NCBI RefSeq assembly: GCF_019457615.1
Contig: NZ_CP080414.1
Coordinates: 804,501-868,500 of the forward strand
Length of the DNA stretch: 64,000 nt
DNA from: Shewanella zhangzhouensis
GTDB lineage: Bacteria > Pseudomonadota > Gammaproteobacteria > Enterobacterales > Shewanellaceae
Reading direction: 5' to 3'
Shown here one piece after another: positions 33,295-41,541 of the stretch. Under the pieces are notes generated by a model that had not been told where the DNA came from, did not search any database, and saw nothing but the letters and a program-made list of their open reading frames with translations. Both the position numbers and the translations under genes were made by a program. Each line of letters opens with the position of its first letter. Position 1 is the first letter of the stretch.

Positions 33295-34731
33295 ATGAAG
33301 CAGGTCGATTTTCGAACTATCGATAAAATTTTCATCCGCATGTCCATTAACGACAAGATGTGGGTCGTGTTTTTGCTGTTTGTATTGGCGCTGGGAACCA
33401 CCGCCGGGTTGCGCTACTCCCAGAGTGTCGATGCCATAGAGGCAAGCTCGGTTAAAGCCGCAGAAGCGAGATTAGCGGGCATGCTGGACACCCTGAATGC
33501 AACGGGCCAGTTTGAGAAAGCCGCCGGCCTGGGATTAACCATGGGAAGCGGCAAAAATCGCCACGATGGGGATTCAGTTACTGTCAGCGCCATCGCCGCC
33601 AATGGTCAGAGCTATACTCTGGAACAGGATGTGCGCAGCCAGGAGAGCAAGGCGCGCTCTGCGGCCAGTGCCAGCCTGCTTTGGACTGGGGTGTGGTTAT
33701 TACCCTTTGCGATATTTTTATACTGGGTTGCCACCTTTATCGGTGGTGCCCTGTGGGTGCTGTACACCACCACCGAGAAAATCGGCTCGGGGGATTTGAC
33801 TTCGCGTTTAGGCTTCCACCCCGGCCGTGATGAGTTCGGTACCATTGGCTGTGCACTGGATAAAGCCATGGATACCCTGACCGAGCTGGTTAAGGTGGTG
33901 AAGGCCAACGCCGATACCCTGAGCGATACCTCTGAGTCCTTCGGACGGGAAATGAAACAGAGCCTGCAGCAGATTAATAGACAGTATGTGTCGTTGGACT
34001 CAGTCGCCACCGCCATGGAAGAAATGACGGCTTCAGCGCAGGAAGTATCCAATATCTCCCGTCAGGCCACTGAAAAAACCGAGCAGGATGCCACTCAGGT
34101 GGAAAGCAGCTTCCAGCGGGTACAAAAGGCCATTTCTGACATTGAGCAGCTGTCCGGTCTGATTGAACAGGCGTCAAGCTCGGTGGCGACGCTCAACGTG
34201 AACACCACCCAAATCAACGAAGTGATCACCACCATTAATGCGATTTCTGAGCAAACCAACCTGCTCGCCCTCAACGCCGCGATTGAAGCGGCCCGTGCCG
34301 GCGAACAGGGCAGGGGCTTTGCCGTGGTGGCAGATGAGGTGCGTACTTTGGCAAGCCGCACCCAGGCGGCAACCGTTGAAATTCAGGCCATGATTGAAAA
34401 GCTGCAGGGCGAGAGCCGTAATATCGCCAATATTACCGAAAAGACCGTCAGTCAGGCCCAGTCCAGCAGTGGTGTGATTGCCAACATAGGTGCTGATGTG
34501 AGGGGAATTGCCGACTCGTCGCGCGCCATTACCGACATGAGCATCCAGATTTCCACCTCCGCCGAAGAGCAAAGCAGCGTTGCCAACAGCATTGCCGCTG
34601 AGCTCAGTGATATACGTAACCAGTCCAACACCATACGTACAGTGGCTGAGCAGTCATCAGAGGGGGTCGCCAGACTCGCCGAGGCCTCCCGCTCGCTGGG
34701 TAAGGTACTGGCCCGTTATCGCACCAATTGA
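33295..34731 (+). CDS. Methyl-accepting chemotaxis protein
   Basis: The 478-residue chemoreceptor has membrane segments at about residues 22-41 and 122-155 around a short periplasmic domain of about 80 residues. It continues with a HAMP region and a signalling rod with the hairpin EQTNLLALNAAIEAARAGEQ and the flanking FAVVADEVRTLASRTQAAT. The short sensor resembles small-ligand or Cache-free receptors, and the ligand cannot be named. The gene is alone, flanked by terminators. Confidence 0.92.
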   Translation: MKQVDFRTIDKIFIRMSINDKMWVVFLLFVLALGTTAGLRYSQSVDAIEASSVKAAEARLAGMLDTLNATGQFEKAAGLGLTMGSGKNRHDGDSVTVSAIAANGQSYTLEQDVRSQESKARSAASASLLWTGVWLLPFAIFLYWVATFIGGALWVLYTTTEKIGSGDLTSRLGFHPGRDEFGTIGCALDKAMDTLTELVKVVKANADTLSDTSESFGREMKQSLQQINRQYVSLDSVATAMEEMTASAQEVSNISRQATEKTEQDATQVESSFQRVQKAISDIEQLSGLIEQASSSVATLNVNTTQINEVITTINAISEQTNLLALNAAIEAARAGEQGRGFAVVADEVRTLASRTQAATVEIQAMIEKLQGESRNIANITEKTVSQAQSSSGVIANIGADVRGIADSSRAITDMSIQISTSAEEQSSVANSIAAELSDIRNQSNTIRTVAEQSSEGVARLAEASRSLGKVLARYRTN

Positions 34732-34785
34732 TGCGGATACCTTTGCTGACACTCTGGACAGCACTTTGTGACTGATATTGAAATG

Positions 34786-34812
34786 AAAAAGGACGCCGAT
34801 GGCGTCCTTTTT
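34786..34812. terminator. Bidirectional terminator between chemoreceptor and zntB
   Basis: AAAAAGGACGCC-GAT-GGCGTCCTTTTT is symmetrical and can stop transcription from both sides. Confidence 0.92.
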
Positions 34813-34813
34813 G

Positions 34814-35779
34814 TTACAGCCAGCGTTTTCGGTAAAACAGCCACAGCTGCAATATCACCAAAAGCACCAAAATGGCGCAAAAGAGGGCAAAGGCCCAGGG
34901 AGTGTCGGCGCCGGGGATGCCGCCGATATTGACGCCAAGCAGCCCGGTAAGAAAGCCCAGCGGCAGGAAGACAGCCGTCACCAGCGACAGAAAATACAGC
35001 CGCTGGTTAAGCTCTTCGGACTGGCGGCTCATCAATTCTTCCTGGGTCACACTGGCCCTGTCCCTGAGGGCGTCGAGGTCTTCAATGGCCCGGGTGAGGC
35101 GATCGCGAATTTCCCGCATCTTTAGCTGTTCGCTCTTTTTAAACAGTTGCCCGGTTTCGGTTTGCAGTGTGGTAAAGGCTTCCCGCTGCGGCGCCAGATA
35201 GCGGCGCACCATGACAGTCTGTCGCCTGAGGTCGGCAATGTCGTTTCGCAAATCCTTGCTCTTGCTGCCGACGACCTGGTCTTCCAGCAGATCCAGTTTT
35301 TCTTCCAGCTCGTGAATAAAGTCGGTTTTGCGGGTGGTTAACTTGTCACACAGGGACAAAATAAACTCAGCCGGTGTCGTGGGGCCCGTTTTTACTTCTA
35401 TCAGGGCCGCGAGCTCTTTGACCGATTGCAGGCTGCGACGACAGGTGCTCACCACCCTGTGCTTATCGGCAAATAGCCGCAGTGCCACCATGTCTTCCGG
35501 CGCCTCGTCTGGATTGAGGTTAACACCGCGCAGAGCCAGCAGCAGGCCGCTGTCTGCCGCGATCGCTCTGGGCCGGGTGTCCCGGGACAGCAGGGCATCA
35601 ATTTCAAGTTTGGGCAAATCGGTTCGGTGCAGCCATTCACGTGCCGCCTGGGAGTGATAATTGAGGTGGACCCAGATGTTTCCCTGGTCGGGTGTCCAGG
35701 TATTAAGGGTATCCTCGTCGAGAGGGTGTCCGGCCCGTTCGCCGCTCAGCCAATAGCTGTAGATGAATCCCTGTGACAT
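34814..35779 (-). CDS. zntB: Zinc transporter ZntB (CorA superfamily)
   Basis: The 321-residue protein has a long cytoplasmic helical domain and two C-terminal membrane helices. The CorA-family pore motif is GVNIGGIPG in FLTGLLGVNIGGIPGADTP, the form typical of ZntB rather than CorA (GMN). ZntB carries zinc across the inner membrane. The start at 35779 has AAGGAA six bases upstream; an ATG nine codons earlier lacks such a site. The gene is monocistronic. Confidence 0.9.
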   Translation of the reverse strand: MSQGFIYSYWLSGERAGHPLDEDTLNTWTPDQGNIWVHLNYHSQAAREWLHRTDLPKLEIDALLSRDTRPRAIAADSGLLLALRGVNLNPDEAPEDMVALRLFADKHRVVSTCRRSLQSVKELAALIEVKTGPTTPAEFILSLCDKLTTRKTDFIHELEEKLDLLEDQVVGSKSKDLRNDIADLRRQTVMVRRYLAPQREAFTTLQTETGQLFKKSEQLKMREIRDRLTRAIEDLDALRDRASVTQEELMSRQSEELNQRLYFLSLVTAVFLPLGFLTGLLGVNIGGIPGADTPWAFALFCAILVLLVILQLWLFYRKRWL

Positions 35780-35929
35780 GTTTGGTTCCTTTTCAAAGCT
35801 TTTCATGACACTAGCCCAGAGCGGGGAGAGGATTCAAGTACCGCTTTGTTGCGGCGAAGAGGCAAGAGCCGCGTGTATAGGATAAAATTTCCGTATCGAT
35901 AACGATGTTTGAATCACAGTGGATAGATT

Positions 35930-36304
35930 ATGGAGTACGAATTTCGCCGCAACGGCCTGGATGGTTCCGTGATGGCTCGTTTCAGCATGGAGCATGAGGT
36001 GATGGGGCGATGGTTTGGTGAAGAGCTCGGTGACAAGCCCACTGCTGCGGCTACCGTTTTAAAGGCCATTTCCGCGATTCAGGCCGGGGAGCTGCGTGAG
36101 TGGCGAGTGACGGGCCGGGAATTCAGTCTGGAGCTGGATGAGGAGCAGGCCCGGGTCTATGCCAATGTGCTGGGGTATGACAACCAGGATGAGCTGGACG
36201 ATGGCATGTCCCTTTACGATGCCGAACTTGAGGCCAGCTGTGGCCTCGAAGATTTGGAAGCAGCCTTGAAAAGCTGGCAGGCATTTTTAGTGGAAACCCG
36301 CTGA
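35930..36304 (+). CDS. yacL: YacL family protein (UPF0231)
   Basis: The 124-residue acidic protein matches YacL: MEYEFRRNGLDGSVMARFSM at the N-terminus, then HEVMGRWFGEELG, REWRVTGREFSLELDEEQA and a C-terminal DLEAALKSWQAFL. No catalytic motif or signal peptide is visible. The function is unknown in all species. It stands alone between zntB and narP. Confidence 0.88.
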   Translation: MEYEFRRNGLDGSVMARFSMEHEVMGRWFGEELGDKPTAAATVLKAISAIQAGELREWRVTGREFSLELDEEQARVYANVLGYDNQDELDDGMSLYDAELEASCGLEDLEAALKSWQAFLVETR

Positions 36305-36317
36305 AATACAGGGATTG

Positions 36318-36344
36318 AAAAAGGCAGCCTCGGCTGCCTTTTTT
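36318..36344. terminator. Bidirectional terminator between yacL and narP
   Basis: AAAAAGGCAGCC-TC-GGCTGCCTTTTTT with A and T runs on both sides. Confidence 0.9.
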
Positions 36345-36348
36345 GTGC

Positions 36349-36978
36349 TCAGCGGTTCAGGTATCTCACCGCCATTTCGGTGCGGGACTTGGCGTTGGCC
36401 TTTCGCAGCAGGTTTTTTACATGCACTTTCACCGTGCCTTCGCTGATATGCAGCTGCTCTGAAATCAGTCGGTTGCTCAGACCTTCTGCCAGTTGTTCCA
36501 GGATTTGCAGCTCACGTGGCGTCAGGGCATCTATCCACTCGTTTTCGTCGGTGGCATTTTTCAGCTCAAACAGGTATTCCTCCACCGCTTCGCTTATCAC
36601 CCTGTGCCCCAACATGGCGTGCTTGAGTTTTTCAAGCAGCAGATCCGGCTCTGTGTCTTTAAGCAAATAACCGTCGGCACCGGCTCGCAGCAGGCGTATT
36701 ACGTCCTGTTTGGCGTCAGACACAGTCAGGATAACGATGCGGGAGGTCACCCCCTCCTGACGCAGGCCGTTGAGGGTATCGAGGCCCGTCATGCCTTTCA
36801 TGTTCAGGTCCAGCAATATGATGTCAGGCTCGTCATTGGCCACCGCGCTCAGGGCATCCAGACCACTGCCAGCCTCGCCAAACAGTGTGAAATCCTTATC
36901 AGATCCAATGAGCTGACAGATACCGCGGCGCAGCAGGGGGTGGTCGTCGACCACCAGAACTGAATAGGGTTTACCCAT
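36349..36978 (-). CDS. narP: Nitrate/nitrite response regulator NarP
   Basis: The 209-residue regulator has a receiver domain (VDDHPLLRRG, phospho-acceptor Asp57 in LLDLNMKGM, Lys in LLKD) and a LuxR-type helix-turn-helix (LTPRELQILEQLAEGLSNRL and ISEGTVKVHVKNLLRK). Its partner kinase overlaps its start by eight bases and is of NarQ type, and the divergent target gene is nrfA, so NarP is the best name. The ATG at 36978 gives the family N-terminus MGKPYSVLVVDDH; a longer frame into narQ is spurious. It should activate nitrite reduction when nitrate or nitrite is present. Confidence 0.9.
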   Translation of the reverse strand: MGKPYSVLVVDDHPLLRRGICQLIGSDKDFTLFGEAGSGLDALSAVANDEPDIILLDLNMKGMTGLDTLNGLRQEGVTSRIVILTVSDAKQDVIRLLRAGADGYLLKDTEPDLLLEKLKHAMLGHRVISEAVEEYLFELKNATDENEWIDALTPRELQILEQLAEGLSNRLISEQLHISEGTVKVHVKNLLRKANAKSRTEMAVRYLNR

Positions 36979-38683
36979 GTTGACTTGGCTCCTGATGTGG
37001 GGGAAGCGTGAGTGTAACCGTTGTACCACCTGCTTCATTACTGGAAAAGTGCAGCTGACCATCGAGCTTGCTGGCTCGTTCGTGCATGATGCCAATGCCG
37101 AAATGCTGGTCCCGCTCTCTGAGATGTTCTATACCGACACCATCATCGCTGACGCTGATATTGATCATACCTTCGTTATTCTTAGCGCATTGAATCACAA
37201 TTTCACTGGCGTTGGCATGTTTTATGGCATTCAAGGTGGCTTCGCGGGTCAATTGCAGTATGTGAATGTGCTGATTGGCACCAAGCAGCTGCTCGCGGAT
37301 ACCGTAATCCAGGGTGAGCCTGGTGTGTGTTTGGCCGCGAAGCTGCTCCAGCATGGCCTCGAGTGCGTGCTTGAGGTTAGGTTCTTTGATGGTGAGACGG
37401 AAGGTTGAAAGCAGTTCCCTGAGCTGCACATAGGCGGTGCTCACACCTTCGTTAATTTCATTAAGTTGTTGCTCTACTTCGGGATTACGGCAGCTGTCGT
37501 CCAGGCCTTTTCTCAGTAGAGAAATTTGGATTTTGAGGAAGGAGAGCACCTGACCCAGCGAGTCGTGCAGCTCTCGGGCAATCACACCCCGCTCTTCCAT
37601 TAACGCCAGTTGCTGACGCTGCTCGGCCGATTGGTGAATGAGAATAGAGCGGGCCAGCATGATGGCGAAGTTTTCAAACAGGGGGCGGTTGGGCGCCTTG
37701 CCTGACACCATCTCGAGGTAGCCCAAATCCGTGTGCTCGAAGGTGAGCGGAAAACGGCACGAGGCTTCAAGCTCGGCCGGCCAGCCACCTTCGGCCTCAA
37801 TGGCTTCTTCTGTGTCCCCTTCGTCCTGAATTATCAGGCGCAAATAATCCAGCTGTTCATACTGCTTTAGCTGATCCAGGGCTGCCTTTAATGCACGGTA
37901 ATCGAGGGTTTTGCCGTGCAGCATCACCAGATTGTCATACAGAAAGTTGAGCTCCTGATTGGCTCGGGTCAGTGCCAGGGTCTTTTCCTGCACCTGAGAC
38001 TCGAGATCCCCATAGAGCGCCGACAGCTCCTTGGCGGTGGAGTCCAGCGCATCGGCCAGTGCCTGCAGCTCGATATACTCGCTCTGGGGCATGTCCACAT
38101 CGAAATTGCCCTTGGAGATGGTGTTGGCGGAAAGCATCAGCTGGTTTAGCGGCTCCACCACCTTGCGCTTGGTATAGCGTACCGCCACCAGGGCGATGGC
38201 AAGCATCATCCCCAGGCCCAGCAACTGGCTGGCTGCAAGGAGTTTTAATTTAAAGGCGGCGTGATGTTCGGTTTCCAGTACGAACAGGTCGATGGTATCG
38301 ACAAAGTCTTTCAACGAAGAGGCATAAAGACGTGAGTTTTCCTCTTCGATGAAGTATTTCATCACCTTCCATTTATCGATAACCAGCAGATACTGATCTT
38401 TCAGACGCTGGGGCGTACTCCAGTCAAGGGAGTTCTTGAGTGCCGGTGAATAGAGCGTGGCTTCAAACTCACGGATTTTATCTTCGGCCTCGTCACTGCC
38501 GGAGTTGGCATAAAACATTAACCGGTAACTCTGCATCCGCAGTGAACCTGAGGCATTGATGGCACGGGCATCGCCCAGGCTGTATGACAGGTTGGCGAGT
38601 GCGAAGATAGATAGCCCACTGGAGAGCAGGATAAGCACCATCATCAGCCCGAGAATCTTGGAGGTGAGACTGCCACGTTTCAT
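36971..38683 (-). CDS. narQ: Nitrate/nitrite sensor histidine kinase NarQ
   Basis: The 570-residue kinase has two membrane helices (about 10-30 and 148-167) around a short periplasmic sensor with the P-box DARAINASGSLRMQSYRL, which contains the arginine that binds nitrate. A HAMP domain, a cysteine-free linker, and a HisKA_3 domain with His373 in RELHDSLGQ follow, then an HATPase domain with SDDGVGIEHL. This architecture is that of NarQ. It is cotranscribed with narP and read divergently from nrfA, so the three genes form one regulatory unit. Confidence 0.92.
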   Translation of the reverse strand: MKRGSLTSKILGLMMVLILLSSGLSIFALANLSYSLGDARAINASGSLRMQSYRLMFYANSGSDEAEDKIREFEATLYSPALKNSLDWSTPQRLKDQYLLVIDKWKVMKYFIEEENSRLYASSLKDFVDTIDLFVLETEHHAAFKLKLLAASQLLGLGMMLAIALVAVRYTKRKVVEPLNQLMLSANTISKGNFDVDMPQSEYIELQALADALDSTAKELSALYGDLESQVQEKTLALTRANQELNFLYDNLVMLHGKTLDYRALKAALDQLKQYEQLDYLRLIIQDEGDTEEAIEAEGGWPAELEASCRFPLTFEHTDLGYLEMVSGKAPNRPLFENFAIMLARSILIHQSAEQRQQLALMEERGVIARELHDSLGQVLSFLKIQISLLRKGLDDSCRNPEVEQQLNEINEGVSTAYVQLRELLSTFRLTIKEPNLKHALEAMLEQLRGQTHTRLTLDYGIREQLLGANQHIHILQLTREATLNAIKHANASEIVIQCAKNNEGMINISVSDDGVGIEHLRERDQHFGIGIMHERASKLDGQLHFSSNEAGGTTVTLTLPPHQEPSQHG

Positions 38684-38777
38684 GAAAATTCCTGTCGAGA
38701 AGGAGAGCCGATGTTTGCAACTAAAGCCTATGTTCTACATTAGCTTTTTCTTTACCACACCCGTACTCATGCAAAAG

Positions 38778-38793
38778 TGTGAACAATGACACA
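38778..38793 (+). promoter_or_regulatory. Candidate CRP site upstream of nrfA
   Basis: TGTGA-ACAATG-ACACA matches CRP consensus in nine of ten arm positions. CRP rather than FNR drives nrfA in S. oneidensis, which supports the call. Confidence 0.6.
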
Positions 38794-38801
38794 TCCAGAG
38801 T

Positions 38802-38815
38802 TTGATCTTGTGCAA
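38802..38815 (+). promoter_or_regulatory. Weak FNR/EtrA-like site upstream of nrfA
   Basis: TTGAT-CTTG-TGCAA matches the FNR arms in eight of ten positions. It is weaker than the adjacent CRP-like site. Confidence 0.35.
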
Positions 38816-38828
38816 ACTTTGGCTCCGA

Positions 38829-38844
38829 TACCACTTAATAGGTA
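38829..38844 (+). promoter_or_regulatory. NarP-type 7-2-7 site upstream of nrfA
   Basis: TACCACT-TA-ATAGGTA is an inverted repeat of the NarL/NarP heptamer TACYYMT with a two-base spacer; one heptamer is perfect and the other has one mismatch. NarP binds exactly this arrangement. It lies about 85 bases before the nrfA start. Confidence 0.7.
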
Positions 38845-38929
38845 TGTAAAAGGAGGGTTAACAGGACTACTTTTGACCCTGGAGATGTCGTGGGTATTTC
38901 AGAAACACAAAAACTAACACGGAGATGAG

Positions 38930-40333
38930 ATGGTGAGAAAGCTAACCGGAAAATCCTTTGCGCTGAGCGCATTGGTCGCCGCCAGCTTTGTAGCTGCCGG
39001 TGCGATGGCCAGTGATAAAACCGAGCCACGCAATGATGTATACAAAGACAAATTCAGCAAACAATATAACAGTTGGCATGCGACTGCCGAAAGCGAAGCC
39101 ATCACAGATGCGCTGGAGCAGGATCCTGCACTGGTGATTTTGTGGGCCGGCTACGGTTTTGCCAAAGACTACAACGCCCCCCGTGGTCACATGTATGCAC
39201 TGACCGACGTGCGCAACACCCTGCGTACCGGTGCTCCTACCTCAGCCGAAGATGGCCCAATGCCAATGGCTTGCTGGAGCTGTAAGAGCCCTGACGTGCC
39301 CCGTCTGATTGAAGAGCAGGGCGAATCAGGCTATTTCACCGGCAAGTGGGCCAAAGGTGGCGCCGAAGTGGCCAACACCATTGGTTGCGGTGACTGTCAC
39401 GAAAAAGGCACCCCAAAACTGCGCCTGTCACGTCCATTTGCTTCCCGCGCCATGGAAGCCATTGGCACCCCATTCGACAAGGCTTCCAAGCAGGATAAAG
39501 AATCCATGGTGTGCGCCCAGTGCCACGTGGAGTACTACTTCGAAAAGTCTGACGATCGCAAAGGTTTCGTGAAGTTCCCATGGGACGGCGGTACCACAGT
39601 GGAAAACATGGAAGTCTATTATGACGCCATCCAGTTTGCCGACTGGACCCACGCTGTGTCCAAGACCCCAATGCTGAAAGCGCAGCACCCAGGTTATGAA
39701 ACCTGGAAACTGGGTACTCACGGTCAAAACAATGTGTCCTGTGTTGACTGTCACATGCCGAAAGTCACCAACGAACAGGGTAAGAAGTTTACCGACCACA
39801 AAGTGGGCAACCCATTCGACCGTTTCGAAGAAACCTGTGGTACCTGCCACAGCCAGGACAAAGAACACATGCTGACCGTCTACAAGGACAACAAGTCCAA
39901 AGTGATGGAGCTGAAGTCCAAGGCTGAAACTCAGCTGGTTGCTGCTCACTTCGAAGCCGGTGCTGCCTGGAAAGCCGGTGCCACCGAAGAAGAAATGAAG
40001 CCTATCCTGACCAACATCCGTCACGCTCAGTGGCGCTGGGACTACGCCATTGCTTCTCACGGCGTGTCTGCACACGCTCCAGCTGAAGCACTGCGTGTTC
40101 TGGGTACTGCAGTGGACAAGGCTGCCAATGCCCGCGTTCAACTGGCACAGTTGCTGGCCACCAAAGGCGTGAAGCAGCCAATCGAGCTGCCGGACATCTC
40201 TACCAAGGCCAAAGCTCAGGCTGCTCTGGGCATGGACATGGACAAGATGAACGCCGATAAGGCCAAGTTCAAGCAAGAAATGCTGCCCAAGTGGGAAGCA
40301 GAAGCCAAGGCCCGCGAAGCCACTTACAAGTAA
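38930..40333 (+). CDS. nrfA: Cytochrome c552 nitrite reductase, ammonia-forming
   Basis: The 467-residue periplasmic pentahaem enzyme reduces nitrite to ammonium with six electrons. After a signal peptide (cleavage after GAMA, near residue 27) come the active-site haem motif CWSCK, with lysine as the haem ligand, and four CxxCH motifs (CGDCH, CAQCH, CVDCH, CGTCH). The catalytic region DCHMPKV follows one of these motifs. The ATG at 38930 has GGAG close upstream. Strong codon bias suggests high expression. No nrfB/C/D follows; in Shewanella electrons come from CymA. The control region has CRP- and NarP-type sites. Confidence 0.97.
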   Translation: MVRKLTGKSFALSALVAASFVAAGAMASDKTEPRNDVYKDKFSKQYNSWHATAESEAITDALEQDPALVILWAGYGFAKDYNAPRGHMYALTDVRNTLRTGAPTSAEDGPMPMACWSCKSPDVPRLIEEQGESGYFTGKWAKGGAEVANTIGCGDCHEKGTPKLRLSRPFASRAMEAIGTPFDKASKQDKESMVCAQCHVEYYFEKSDDRKGFVKFPWDGGTTVENMEVYYDAIQFADWTHAVSKTPMLKAQHPGYETWKLGTHGQNNVSCVDCHMPKVTNEQGKKFTDHKVGNPFDRFEETCGTCHSQDKEHMLTVYKDNKSKVMELKSKAETQLVAAHFEAGAAWKAGATEEEMKPILTNIRHAQWRWDYAIASHGVSAHAPAEALRVLGTAVDKAANARVQLAQLLATKGVKQPIELPDISTKAKAQAALGMDMDKMNADKAKFKQEMLPKWEAEAKAREATYK

Positions 40334-40359
40334 GCAGCAAACCCCAAGCCTGCATACTC

Positions 40360-40389
40360 AAAGCCCCCGCATTGCGGGGGCTTTTTTTT
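40360..40389. terminator. Bidirectional terminator after nrfA
   Basis: AAAGCCCCCGC-ATT-GCGGGGGCTTTT plus further T residues; it can also serve the convergent hydrolase gene. Confidence 0.92.
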
Positions 40390-40412
40390 GGCAGAAGTGA
40401 ATCTTGCAGCGA

Positions 40413-40952
40413 TTATTTGATGAGTTTCAGCAATGCCCTGAAACTGTCACCAACCGCATGATGTTGCAGTTCAAACAGCAGCGACTCCACGTTGGTGAGT
40501 TTGGCGCCGGCCTCACCCATCATTTGCAGCCCCAATGCTTTATTCTCGGCGGTGCGGGACCCCATGGCATCGGCCACCAAATGCACATCAAAGCCGTTGT
40601 CCAGCATGTCACGGCAGCTTTGATACACACAAATATGGGTTTCTATGCCACACAGCAGCACCTGCTTGCGCCCGGTGTTGTTAAGTGCTTGCTGAAACTC
40701 ATCACAAGCCCAGCCACTGAAATGTTCCTTGGGGATTGGGCTGAAGCCTTCGAGCACAAGTCGGAGCTCTTCAGAAGTGGGCCCCAGCTTTTCCGGTAAT
40801 TGCTCTAACCAGAGAATGGGAATATCAAAAATTCTTGCCCCGCTTATCAGGGTGATCAGCTGCTGGTGCATGGCTTCTGAGTTGTGCATCAGTCGGGCCA
40901 GTTTGCCCTGAACATCCACGACTACAAGCACAGTTTCACTTGGCTTAAGCAT
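40413..40952 (-). CDS. Isochorismatase-like cysteine hydrolase
   Basis: The 179-residue protein has the triad of the isochorismatase/nicotinamidase superfamily: Asp in VVVDVQGKL, Lys in IPKEHFSGW and Cys in LLCGIETHICVYQS. The YcaC-like group is closest by eye. The substrate is unknown; deamidation or hydrolysis of a small amide or ester in the cytoplasm is expected. It is divergent from glnK, so it shares the intergenic region with the NtrC-like sites, but no direct evidence links it to nitrogen control. Confidence 0.86.
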   Translation of the reverse strand: MLKPSETVLVVVDVQGKLARLMHNSEAMHQQLITLISGARIFDIPILWLEQLPEKLGPTSEELRLVLEGFSPIPKEHFSGWACDEFQQALNNTGRKQVLLCGIETHICVYQSCRDMLDNGFDVHLVADAMGSRTAENKALGLQMMGEAGAKLTNVESLLFELQHHAVGDSFRALLKLIK

Positions 40953-41020
40953 GTCTCGCCTCCTTGGTTTTACCCAGTTAACCCCTTTTTGATGCCGCTG
41001 CCAATACGCCGAAAGTCAAA

Positions 41021-41037
41021 TGCACCACATTGGTGCG
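41021..41037 (+). promoter_or_regulatory. NtrC site 1 upstream of glnK
   Basis: TGCACCA-CAT-TGGTGCG matches the NtrC consensus TGCACCA-N3-TGGTGCA in all but the last arm position. Confidence 0.8.
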
Positions 41038-41050
41038 CGGCCTGCATAAG

Positions 41051-41067
41051 TGCACTTTTTTTGTGCG
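41051..41067 (+). promoter_or_regulatory. NtrC-like site 2 upstream of glnK
   Basis: TGCACTT-TTT-TTGTGCG keeps the outer TGCAC and GTGC arms of the NtrC consensus and is 30 bases from site 1. Confidence 0.5.
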
Positions 41068-41073
41068 AATTTA

Positions 41074-41090
41074 TGCGCTCAATTTGTGCG
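41074..41090 (+). promoter_or_regulatory. NtrC-like site 3 upstream of glnK
   Basis: TGCGCTC-AAT-TTGTGCG is a weaker NtrC-like palindrome, 23 bases from site 2. Confidence 0.4.
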
Positions 41091-41130
41091 TGAAATGTAA
41101 TAAATATATTAAAAACATTGTGTTGAAACT

Positions 41131-41147
41131 TTGGCGCGATGCTTGAA
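41131..41147 (+). promoter_or_regulatory. Sigma-54 promoter of glnK-amtB
   Basis: TTGGCGCGATGCTTGAA matches the -24/-12 consensus TTGGCACG-N4-TTGCA apart from two positions, including A for C in the -12 element. It is 45 bases before the glnK start and about 100 bases after the best NtrC site, which is normal spacing for NtrC activation. Confidence 0.72.
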
Positions 41148-41191
41148 ATGTCTTTGTCAGGCAAGACATACAACAATCAGTGGAGGCCGGA

Positions 41192-41530
41192 ATGAAACTG
41201 GTGAGTGCAATCATCAAACCCTTCAAACTCGACGATGTGCGTGAAGCCATCGCCGGCATGGGTATCGAAGGTATGACAGTAACCGAGGTCAAAGGTTTTG
41301 GCCGTCAGAAGGGGCACACCGAGCTGTATCGCGGTGCCGAATATCAGGTGGATTTTCTGCCCAAGATAAAGCTGGATATCGCGACCAAGGCTGAAAATGT
41401 CGAGCTGCTGTTGGAGGCCATCGTAAAAGCGGCCCATACCGGCAAAATCGGTGACGGTAAAATCTTTGTCACCGATTTAGAGCAAGCGGTCCGGATTCGG
41501 ACCGGTGAAACTGACGACGAAGCACTGTAA
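41192..41530 (+). CDS. glnK: Nitrogen regulatory protein P-II GlnK
   Basis: The 112-residue trimeric signal protein reports 2-oxoglutarate and ATP levels and blocks AmtB when nitrogen is plentiful. The uridylylation target Tyr51 lies in the T-loop LYRGAEYQVDFLPK; the C-terminal motifs TGKIGDGKIFV and RIRTGETDDEAL are standard. The ATG at 41192 has GGAGG six bases upstream; a GTG four codons earlier is rejected. It is followed by amtB after 11 bases, the usual glnK-amtB order, and preceded by NtrC/sigma-54 elements. Confidence 0.96.
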   Translation: MKLVSAIIKPFKLDDVREAIAGMGIEGMTVTEVKGFGRQKGHTELYRGAEYQVDFLPKIKLDIATKAENVELLLEAIVKAAHTGKIGDGKIFVTDLEQAVRIRTGETDDEAL

Positions 41531-41541
41531 GGGGAAGCGAG

